Of a stretch of DNA of 8,301 bases, positions 1-6,100 are shown in pieces (position 1 is the first letter of the stretch; each line of letters opens with the position of its first letter). The stretch is from NCBI GenBank assembly GCA_003219675.1, contig QHPW01000457.1:1-8301 (forward strand), given 5' to 3'. The translations under genes and the position numbers were made by a program. Below the pieces are notes generated by a model. That model searched no databases. It had not been told where the DNA came from and saw only the letters and a program-made list of their open reading frames with translations. Source of the DNA: Verrucomicrobiota bacterium (GTDB lineage: Bacteria; Verrucomicrobiota; Verrucomicrobiia; Limisphaerales; AV2).

Positions 1-650
1 CGCCATCAGAGTCAGTTTTCGTTCAGGCCATCGATTCAGCTCGGAAAACGGCAACACGCTGAGCACCGCCACGGAGGTGATCAGCAGGATCAGCAGCGTC
101 ACGCGCGTCCTGGGAAAACCCGGCAGCGTCCAGACGAGCGTCTGAAACCCAGCCAGGGCCGCGGATAATAGCAGCAAGAAATAAATGTCCGGCAGTTGTA
201 CCGCCTGGGAGAGATACGGCGCGAACACCAGTCGGGACAGGCGAGGTACAGCAACGCAACGAAGCAAACGCCCGACGCCATAGGTACCGCAACCAACTGG
301 CCCGTCCGCACCGGCAGCGTGAAGAGGCGGGAAGGAATCCCGCTGAAACCGCGCAAAGGACTCGATTCCGCAAAGGCAAACATGGCCAGCGTGACCAGAA
401 ACGAAAGACCCAGCAGCACTCCGCTCCACTGGCCGGCGAAAGTCAGCCAGTCTGTGGCGCGTGTGTTCGCGTCAATGACCTCCGGCGCCACGGCGGGCAG
501 CATCAAGGACAACCGCGACGCCTCCGCGGCAAAATGCGTCGCCACTCGACCGAAACCGAGGCACACGATCAGGAACACGAACAACAACAGGAACCCGAAC
601 CGGTTCTTGCGCCAGATCTCCCAGGCGAGCGCGGCGACAGGTGAATTCAT
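1..650 (-). CDS. ABC-2-type permease subunit, partial at window edge and frameshifted
   Basis: This is the likely membrane subunit partnered with the ATPase encoded just upstream on the same strand. The start at 650 (MNSPVAALAWEIWRKNRF) gives an amphipathic N-terminus followed by a strong hydrophobic segment (about residues 18-34), typical of ABC-2 permeases. Further hydrophobic segments lie near residues 74-93 and 116-136. The frame then degenerates after LLYLACP (near 234-240) into an arginine/cysteine-rich sequence that stops at 99. Reading resumes in another frame from about 238 as LVFAPYLSQAVQLPDIYFLL and continues with two more hydrophobic segments (IYFLLLLSAALAGFQTLVW; VTLLILLITSVAVLSVLPF) without a stop to position 1. 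One missing base, for example in the GGG run at 234-236, would restore a single protein. It could be a true pseudogene or a sequencing error. The substrate is unknown. AGGA lies only two bases before the ATG, so the ribosome binding site is poor. The gene lies 354 bp after the ATPase stop, separated by REP palindromes. Confidence 0.72.
230..242 (-). other. Probable single-base frameshift in permease gene
   Basis: Minus-strand coding sequence changes frame here. Upstream of the point the frame encodes a hydrophobic segment (VCFVALLYLA). Downstream, a different frame encodes an equally plausible membrane protein continuation to the window edge. Adding one base in the C run (seen as GGG at 234-236 on the plus strand) gives a continuous ...YLACPRLVFAPYL... 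The exact position cannot be fixed from the sequence. It may be a homopolymer assembly error or a real mutation. Confidence 0.7.
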
Positions 651-745
651 AATCCTGGTGGGAAGTCTCCGGTTCGGTCGGAGGTGTCGCGATGTTCGAT
701 CGTTGCGGGAAACAGCCGCAACCACCCGAAAAGCAACGTCTCGTT

Positions 746-782
746 CCCCCTCACCCTGACCCTCTCCCTCAAGGAGAGGGAA
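746..782 (+). repeat. REP-like palindrome, copy A
   Basis: A conserved head CCCCCTCACCCTGA is followed by a hairpin with an 8-bp stem (760-767 CCCTCTCC with 773-780 GGAGAGGG, 5-base loop). The same head plus palindrome organisation recurs three more times in the window in alternating orientation. The head marks the orientation, and this copy reads head-to-hairpin on the plus strand. Confidence 0.75.
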
Positions 783-880
783 CAGCCTTCGACGCTCTCT
801 GACATGTCGATGTCTCGGTCGCCATCTCCGCGCCGTGGCCGTCCGAAGCGGTGCGATTGCACGCCCCAGAGACGAACGAT

Positions 881-917
881 TCTCCCTCTCCCTGAGGGAG
901 AGGGCCGGGGTGAGGGG
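881..917 (-). repeat. REP-like palindrome, copy B (inverted relative to A)
   Basis: The hairpin has a perfect 9-bp stem (884-892 with 896-904, loop TGA), followed by GCCGGGGTGAGGGG, which is the reverse complement form of the conserved head. With copy A it forms an inverted pair whose heads point outward, about 100 bp apart, as in REP doublets (REPIN/BIME-like arrangement). Confidence 0.75.
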
Positions 918-1004
918 AACGGCCGCGCCCGCCGCCGGCACTGCGTGGACCTCGCAGGGGAACTATCACCCGAAGGGGTGTTGTTTTTCGAGCTACTCAT
1001 CATT

Positions 1005-1985
1005 TCATCGCGATGCATCGGGTTTGTTGGAGGTCACTGACCTGGCTGGCAATTGAAGGGTCTCACCCGTTGATCGTTCACGGCCGACGCGGGCGAGGAA
1101 GATTTCGTCGAGAGACGCCGCGGTTTCATCCACGATGCGCGCCCCCAGTTTTACAACCGCGGCTTCCAGTTCTCCGCGCGCTCCGTTGCAGAGCACGGTC
1201 CACTCCAGGCCGCTGCCGGTCACGAGCAGGGCGCCCGCGAGTTTCGGCGGCGTCGGCGGCGGTGTCGGGAAGCGCAGCGTCAAGCGGAAGTGCGATTCGA
1301 GGATTTCATCGAGACGCCCCTGCAACACGACGCGTCCGCAAGCCATCATCGCGACGCGGTCCGAAACGCGCTCGATCTCGTCCAGCAGATGCGACGAGAA
1401 AAACACGGTGCGACCTTCATCGGCGACGGTGCGGACAATCGCTTCGAGCATTTCACGGCGCACGACCGGGTCGAGGCCCGAACTGGGTTCGTCCAGCACC
1501 AGCAGTTCGGGTCGATGCGCGAGCGCGACCAGCAACCCGGCTTTCGCGAGTTCGCCCCGCGAAAGCTGTTTGATTCGCGCCGCCGGATCGAGCTGGAACT
1601 GTTGGCGAAGCTGTTCCGCGTAGGCAGTGTCCCACTCCCGGTGGAAGGCGCGCGTGTATCGGATCAATTCATCCACTCGCATCCAGCCGGGCAGATCGCG
1701 GTCCTCCGAAAGAAAGCCCACGCGGCTCAGCACAGCCACCGGCTCCGCAACCGGGTCGAGACCGAACACGCGCACGGAACCCGATTCGGCCTGCAACAAT
1801 CCCAGGATGTGTTTGATGAGCGTGGTCTTGCCCGCGCCGTTGGCGCCCACCAGGCCGAACACCTGTCCGCGCTCGACGTTGAGGCTGACGCCGTCGAGCG
1901 CCAGTTTCGATTTGAATCGGCGCGAGAGGCCATTGATGACAACGACCGGCTGGTTAGGAAAACAAGCAGGTATGTTCATATTCAT
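1005..1985 (-). CDS. ABC transporter ATP-binding protein (YtrB-like)
   Basis: This 326-residue cytoplasmic ATPase powers the ABC-2-type transporter whose permease follows on the same strand. It shows a complete nucleotide-binding domain: Walker A GANGAGKTT (residues 47-55), a Q-loop equivalent region FLSEDRDLPGW (91-101), signature LSRGE (141-145; the family consensus is LSGGQ, so the third and fifth positions are variant), Walker B plus D-loop LLVLDEPSSGLDP (161-173) and H-loop histidine 199 in FFSSHLLDEI. About 100 residues after the ATPase core form a less conserved C-terminal region starting with a proline stretch (PTPPPTPP). The start at 1985 (MNMNIPACF) is preferred. The frame stays open to an ATG at 2066, but those 27 extra codons translate REP copy C, so that extension is unlikely. 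No strong Shine-Dalgarno sequence is visible. The export substrate cannot be inferred. Confidence 0.9.
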   Translation of the reverse strand: MNMNIPACFPNQPVVVINGLSRRFKSKLALDGVSLNVERGQVFGLVGANGAGKTTLIKHILGLLQAESGSVRVFGLDPVAEPVAVLSRVGFLSEDRDLPGWMRVDELIRYTRAFHREWDTAYAEQLRQQFQLDPAARIKQLSRGELAKAGLLVALAHRPELLVLDEPSSGLDPVVRREMLEAIVRTVADEGRTVFFSSHLLDEIERVSDRVAMMACGRVVLQGRLDEILESHFRLTLRFPTPPPTPPKLAGALLVTGSGLEWTVLCNGARGELEAAVVKLGARIVDETAASLDEIFLARVGRERSTGETLQLPARSVTSNKPDASR

Positions 1986-2037
1986 GGGAAAATCCGTGGG
2001 GTGTGGCGCTGATCGCGCCGTCGGGCGACAAGTTCTT

Positions 2038-2078
2038 CCTCTCCCCCGCAGCGGGGGAGAGGACAAAGGTGAGGGGGA
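2038..2078 (-). repeat. REP-like palindrome, copy C
   Basis: This is the strongest hairpin of the REP family here: 12-bp perfect arms (2038-2049 and 2051-2062) around one base, followed by the inverted head AAAGGTGAGGGGGA. It lies immediately upstream of the ATPase gene. An upstream in-frame ATG at 2066 falls at its edge and is rejected as the start for that reason. Confidence 0.75.
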
Positions 2079-2110
2079 AATTGCAACTTCGTCGGCGTGT
2101 TCTGCTGCGA

Positions 2111-2151
2111 CCCCTCACCCTGACCCTCCCCCCTTCCGAGGGGGAGAGGGA
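2111..2151 (+). repeat. REP-like palindrome, copy D
   Basis: The head CCCCTCACCCTGACC is followed by an imperfect hairpin (7-bp core CTCCCCC at 2126-2132 with GGGGGAG at 2140-2146, imperfectly extended outward). It is inverted relative to copy C, with the two heads facing each other across about 32 bp. This pair is therefore arranged opposite to pair A/B, whose heads face outward. Confidence 0.72.
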
Positions 2152-2193
2152 AGGCCAAGACCGGTGAGGGTAGTCTATCCTGTCGTCTCATAT

Positions 2194-2580
2194 CTATTCC
2201 TTTGACTGCATGGCCCGGTAACGCTCACGGACCACATCGAGTAATTCGCTGATTTCGACTTCCAAGTGCCGCGCCTCGGCCACCAAGGCGTCGGCGCGCT
2301 GCGCGAGGATTTTCAGCTTTTCCGCGCGCTTGAGCGGCGAACCGTTGTCCGAGACGTACGTCCCCGAACCGTGACGCTTGGTAACGATACCGGCATGTTC
2401 GAGTTCGGCGTAGGCGCGCGCGACCGTGTTCGGATTGACGACGAGCTGCTCCGCCAGGACGCGGATGGGCGGCAACTCTTCGCCCGGCGCCAGCCGGCCG
2501 GAGCCGACCAGGTACTTCACCTGGTTGACGATCTGGCGATAGATCGGCACGCCGTCTTTTGGGGAAATGTGAAGTTGCAT
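2194..2580 (-). CDS. GntR-family transcriptional regulator, YtrA subfamily
   Basis: This 128-residue DNA-binding regulator has the short YtrA-type layout: an N-terminal winged helix-turn-helix (about residues 8-77) and only a short C-terminal helical tail for dimerisation, without the large ligand-binding domain of FadR or HutC types. Diagnostic stretches are PIYRQIVNQVKYLV, APGEELPPIRVLAEQL, VNPNTVARAYAELEHAGIV (recognition helix region, about 48-66) and the wing motif KRHGSGTYV. YtrA-type regulators typically sit first in an operon with ABC-2 ATPase and permease genes and repress it, responding to cell-envelope stress in the known cases. The same gene order is seen here. An inverted repeat overlapping its own promoter (2638-2661) is the probable operator. 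The ATG at 2580 has no purine-rich site upstream on its strand. It was chosen because the domain starts directly after it (MQLHISPKDGVPIYRQI). Confidence 0.92.
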   Translation of the reverse strand: MQLHISPKDGVPIYRQIVNQVKYLVGSGRLAPGEELPPIRVLAEQLVVNPNTVARAYAELEHAGIVTKRHGSGTYVSDNGSPLKRAEKLKILAQRADALVAEARHLEVEISELLDVVRERYRAMQSKE

Positions 2581-2637
2581 GGATCACGACAGGAGGAATT
2601 TGATCTCGGCCCAAATCAAGAAGCGCATAACTTAAAT

Positions 2638-2661
2638 AGTGTATTAGTTCAATAATACACT
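2638..2661 (-). promoter_or_regulatory. Probable operator of the GntR regulator
   Basis: A perfect inverted repeat, AGTGTATTA-N6-TAATACACT (arms 2638-2646 and 2653-2661). The 6-base spacer and the GT...AC outer pattern fit sites bound by GntR-family dimers. It covers the -10 region of the promoter just upstream of the regulator gene, so binding would block RNA polymerase. It is unlike the GC-rich repeats elsewhere in the window. Confidence 0.7.
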
Positions 2662-2677
2662 TGATCGATGCTGTCAA
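2649..2677 (-). promoter_or_regulatory. Promoter for the GntR-ABC operon
   Basis: On the minus strand a perfect TTGACA (2677-2672) is followed after 17 bases by TATTGA (2654-2649). An alternative -10, TATTAT, lies 14 bases away (2657-2652). The region is locally AT-rich in a GC-rich background. Transcription would start near 2642, leaving a leader of about 60 bases before the ATG at 2580. The -10 lies inside the inverted repeat, which predicts autorepression. Confidence 0.6.
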
Positions 2678-2772
2678 TGGAATTTTTCTGCACTTGTTCG
2701 GGGCCACCGCGCCCTGCCATTTTCAGAGGTTGGTGCCCCGACTCACGTCCAGTTTATCGAGTTGTTTCCTCT

Positions 2773-2862
2773 TTATGAACCGGGTGGGGCGAGACTCCGT
2801 CGAGCCCTGATTTCTATCCATTACAGGTCAGGGCTCGACGGAGTCTCGCCCCACCTTTCATG
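2773..2862 (+). repeat. Long palindromic element, copy 1
   Basis: The 28-bp arms at 2783-2810 and 2828-2855 are perfectly complementary, with a 17-base loop (TTTCTATCCATTACAGG). The arm contains GGCGAGACTCCGTCGAGCCC. Outside the arms, ATGAAC and TTTCATGG extend the symmetry imperfectly. The same element occurs at 5013-5104 and 6448-6528 in the same orientation. Similarity also continues a little beyond the right arm (CATGG then CAATGCG-like), so the repeat unit may be slightly longer than the hairpin. Confidence 0.88.
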
Positions 2863-2970
2863 GCCCAAATGCGTGCGCAAAACCCAATGGGAGGCTACGC
2901 ATGAGCCGGGTCGCGAGGACGTACGCCCCGCCGAGAATGCAAAGTGTGGCACGACCGCCCGCGTTCCGGC

Positions 2971-3055
2971 AGTGTCCTAATTTGGCGGCGGCGGTGCTGC
3001 GGCACCGCCGTGCGCCGCGGCAGCGGCGCACCCACCTTAAGCAGATTAGGACGCT
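2971..3055. repeat. GC-rich multi-hairpin element with terminal inverted repeats
   Basis: Imperfect terminal repeats, AGTGTCCTAATTTG at 2971-2984 and its near reverse complement at 3042-3055, enclose two adjacent perfect 9-bp hairpins. The first is 2989-2997 with 3002-3010 (loop TGCG), and the second is 3010-3018 with 3023-3031 (loop GGCA). Folded, this resembles a three-way junction or cloverleaf. Only one copy is in the window, so calling it a repeat family is inference. It has no features of a tRNA. Confidence 0.55.
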
Positions 3056-3073
3056 AGCCGCGTTCCCAAGCTT

Positions 3074-3102
3074 TTGACAATGTTCGGCGAGTTCAGTATT
3101 CC
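3074..3102 (+). promoter_or_regulatory. Possible promoter of the haem-domain dehydrogenase gene
   Basis: A perfect TTGACA (3074-3079), a 17-base spacer and TATTCC (3097-3102). Transcription would begin about 7 bases downstream, at or next to the A of the ATG at 3109, implying a leaderless or nearly leaderless mRNA. This agrees with the absence of a Shine-Dalgarno sequence before 3109. The -10 box is weak, so the call is tentative. Confidence 0.4.
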
Positions 3103-3108
3103 GATGCC

Positions 3109-6100
3109 ATGCAATTCCCCGATGAAACGCGACGTCCGTTCGCGCCGGTCGCGGTCGCGATACTTTCAACGTTCTTGCCGAGCGCTGTCGCCCTCGCCGA
3201 ACAGCCGCTGCCGGACGTTCAGCGCCTTCGGGCCAGCCCTGTCTTGCGTCATCTGAAGCCCAACCCGATGCCGTCGGAACCACGATCACCGGCGGAACGA
3301 ACCCTGGCGCGGATGTATTTGCCGGAGGGATTCCGCGCGGAGTTGGTGGCGGCGGAACCGGACATCCAACAGCCGGTCGCGTTCGCCTGGGACGAGCGCG
3401 GGCGCATCTGGGTGGCGGAGGCCTACAGTTATCCGACCAAGCGACCCGCCGGACAGGGCCTGGACAAGATTGTGATCTTCGAGGACCGCGACGGCGACGG
3501 CAGGTTCGAGTCGCGGAAGGTGTTTGCCGAGGGATTGAACCTCGTGTCCGGGTTAGAGGTCGGCTACGGCGGAGTGTGGGTGGGCGCGGCGCCGGAACTG
3601 CTGTTCATTCCCGACCGCAATCACGACGACGTGCCCGACGGTCCGCCGGAGGCGATGCTGGACGGCTTCGGTTACCAGGACACACACGAATGCCTGAACA
3701 GTTTCCTGTGGGGCCCGGACGGCTGGCTCTACGGCAACCAGGGCGTGTTCAACACCGCGCGCATCGGCAAGCCCGGCGCGCCCGACGCTGAACGCATTGA
3801 ACTGCGGGCGGGCGTTTGGCGTTTTCATCCCGTGCGGCACAAGTTTGAAGTGTTCGCTCATGGCGGCAGCAACCAGTGGGGCCTCGATTACGACGAGCGC
3901 GGCCAGATTTTCATGACGCATTGCCGCAGTTATTGGGGGCGCGGCTGCACAACCCACGTGATCCAGGGCGGCCATTTCTGGAACCAGGCCAACGCGAACT
4001 ACGCCCCTTTCATTATCGCAAATCCCCCGGATGACTTTCCCGGCCTCAGCAATTACTTGCTCGCATCAGCCCGTTACGATCACGGCGCCGGGGGCGCGGG
4101 CAAGCCCGGCAGCGACGCGATCTACGGCGGCCACGCGCACGTCGGCACCATGATCTACCTCGGCGACAACTGGCCGGACGAATTCCGCGGCCACCTTTTC
4201 ACCCACAACCTCGGCGGCCACCAGATCAATCATCAGATCAACAATCGCCTCGGCTCGGGGTTCGACACCGTGCATGCGGGTCAGGACATGTTTTTCTGCA
4301 GCGATCCCAAATATGTTGCGGTCGATCTGCAATACGGCCCCGACGGCGCTGTCTATGTCATCGACTGGTACGATCAACAACACTGTCACAACCCGAACAC
4401 GGAGCTGTGGGACCGCAGCAATGGCCGCATTTATCGCATCGAATATGTCGCCGCCTATAGACCGGTAAAAGTGGACCTCGCCGGCAAAAGCGACCTGGAA
4501 CTCGCCGAATTGCTCGGACACAAGAATCATTGGTATGGCCGGGCCGCGCAACGATTGTTGCATGAACGCGCGTCGTCGCGCGGCATTGCATCCGAGGCGA
4601 AGGCGGCGTTGCGCGCGACTGCGCTCAAAAGCGCCGATTCTCTACGGCGTCTGCGGGCACTCCGGACAACCCACCTCATCGGCGACTTTTCCGGCGAAAT
4701 GCAGAATCAATTGCTTGCCGACAGCGACGAATACGTTCGCGCGTGGGCGATCCAGCTCTCGACTGAAGACGGATTGGCTTCCCCGGCGTTGCTCCGCCGG
4801 TTCACGGCGCTGGCCAGGACCGATCCCTCCCCGATTGTGCGGCTCTACCTTGCCTCGGCCATCCAGCGCGTGCCCGAAGAAACGGCCTGGCAACTCGTTG
4901 AATCGCTCACGCGACACGGCGCTGACCGCGAAGACCGCAATTTGCCGATGTTGATTTGGGATGCGATCGCGCTGCGAATGACGGCCCCTAACCCGGCCGG
5001 AAGCCACCCTCTCCATGAACCGGGTGGGGCGAGACTCCGTCGAGCCCTGATCTCTCCACGACAGAAAATTAGGGCTCGACAGAGTCTCGCCCCACCGTTC
5101 ATGGCGTCAATGCGCGGTGGCAAAACCGTTGAAGCTTTCCCTGAACCTGGCAGCAGCCGACGTGAGGAGGCTGATTACTCCAAATCCCAAATCCGAAATC
5201 CGAAATCCGAAATCGATGAGAGCCTCCGAACGTCGGCTAATGCCGCCTCCGCACTCGACCGCGCGTTCGCCGTCGCCGAACAAGGCAGGATTCCGCAGCT
5301 CACCGATTGGATTTATTGGTACGCCGCGACGTTTGAGGGTGGCGCGCTGAATCGCGTCGTGGTTCTGCTCGAAAAGCTCGAAGGCGAAACGTTGCGACGG
5401 CGTCTGGCCGGAATCGAGCTGGCGATGAGCGCGCGGGCAAACGTGAAGATGCCTCCGGCCTGGAGGAAAATTGCGGCAAAACTCTACGCCGACAAAGATT
5501 CACGCGTGGTCCGCCAGGCCGAACGTCTGGCCGCCGTATTCGGCGACAGCTCGATGTTCCCCCGTTTGCGCGAAACGCTGGCGAACTCGAGCATCGATGC
5601 CGACGCGCGAAAACACGCTTTCGCGGTGCTCAGCCGCGCTCTCGACCGCGCCTCGCTCCCGGTGTTTCTTGGCCTGCTTGAGGACCGGACATTTCGTTCG
5701 CCGGCCATCCCTCTCCTGGCCCGCTTCGATTCACCCGAAGTGCCGCCCGCGTTGATCCAACGTTACGAGAGTTTCTCCGCTTCCGATCGTGTTGCGGCGT
5801 TGAACGCATTGACGGGCCGGGCTTCGTTTGCCTTGACCCTGCTCGATGCCGTCGCCAGCGGGAGACTCAAACGCGATCAAATCACCGCCTTCCACATTCG
5901 GCAACTGGCGCAGTTGCATAACGCCGAGCTGGACAAGCGCGTCGCCGCCGCCTGGGGCAAAATCCAGCAAAGCTCGCTGGAGAAGCAGACTCAGACCGCG
6001 CGCCTGGAGAAAACCTTCGACGAAGCGCCGCTCTGGGCCTACTCCGCGGACGCGGGCCGCGAGCACTTTCAAAAACTTTGCGCTCAATGCCACCGTGTCG

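Larger units (their letters stand above)
651..1004. other. Gene-free interval between ATPase and permease, carrying REP pair
   Basis: These 354 bases separate two genes that in this ABC family normally abut or overlap. Two inverted REP-like palindromes (746-782 and 881-917) occupy part of it, and the remaining sequence shows no convincing ORF. The open frames crossing it encode low-complexity proline/arginine/glycine peptides made by the palindromes (for example LTPALSLRERE), a familiar artefact of translating this kind of repeat. Confidence 0.6.
1986..2193. other. Intergenic gap between gntR-type gene and ATPase, filled by REP pair
   Basis: These 208 bases lie between the regulator stop and the ATPase start. 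REP copies C and D, facing opposite ways, account for about 80 of them. No promoter-like pair of hexamers is obvious on the minus strand, so the ATPase is probably read through from the regulator promoter. The hairpins may dampen or process the transcript (inference). Confidence 0.5.
2700..3108. other. Divergent intergenic region occupied by two palindromic elements
   Basis: This stretch lies between the promoter of the minus-strand ABC operon and the start of the plus-strand haem-domain gene. It holds long-palindrome copy 1 (2773-2862), about 110 bases of unassigned sequence, a GC-rich multi-hairpin element (2971-3055) and a possible promoter at 3074-3102. No ORF in it looks coding. The frame open at 2762-2980 simply translates the palindrome (EPGGARLRRAL). 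Confidence 0.6.

Noticed and set aside
746..782. Intrinsic terminators at the REP hairpins
   Set aside because: None of the four hairpins is followed by a U-tract on the operon strand, and they lie inside an operon. The recurring conserved head identifies them as REP repeats.
651..941. Upstream extension of the permease reading frame to 941
   Set aside because: The extra residues are low-complexity translations of REP copies A and B and are followed by an arginine-rich stretch. The recognisable membrane protein begins at the ATG at 650.
1986..2066. ATPase start at 2066
   Set aside because: The 27 added residues (MSSPPLRGRGRT...) translate REP copy C. ABC ATPases of this type start close to the first beta-strand, as from 1985.
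2266..2655. Plus-strand ORF antisense to the regulator, and the AGGAGG at 2591-2596
   Set aside because: It is the shadow of the GntR gene. The ideal ribosome-site sequence is on the wrong strand for the regulator and no gene starts after it.
2971..3055. tRNA or tRNA-like gene
   Set aside because: It folds into adjacent hairpins, but the arm lengths, loops and invariant bases of a tRNA (T-loop GTTCRA, D-loop GG) are missing.
2858..3289. 143-residue minus-strand ORF
   Set aside because: It spans the multi-hairpin element and overlaps the signal-peptide region of the dehydrogenase gene antisense, with no recognisable domain. A segment such as ATLCILGGAYVLATRL looks hydrophobic but has no support.
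5181..5214. CRISPR-like array
   Set aside because: The units are 7 bp and contiguous with no spacers, so this is a simple tandem repeat.
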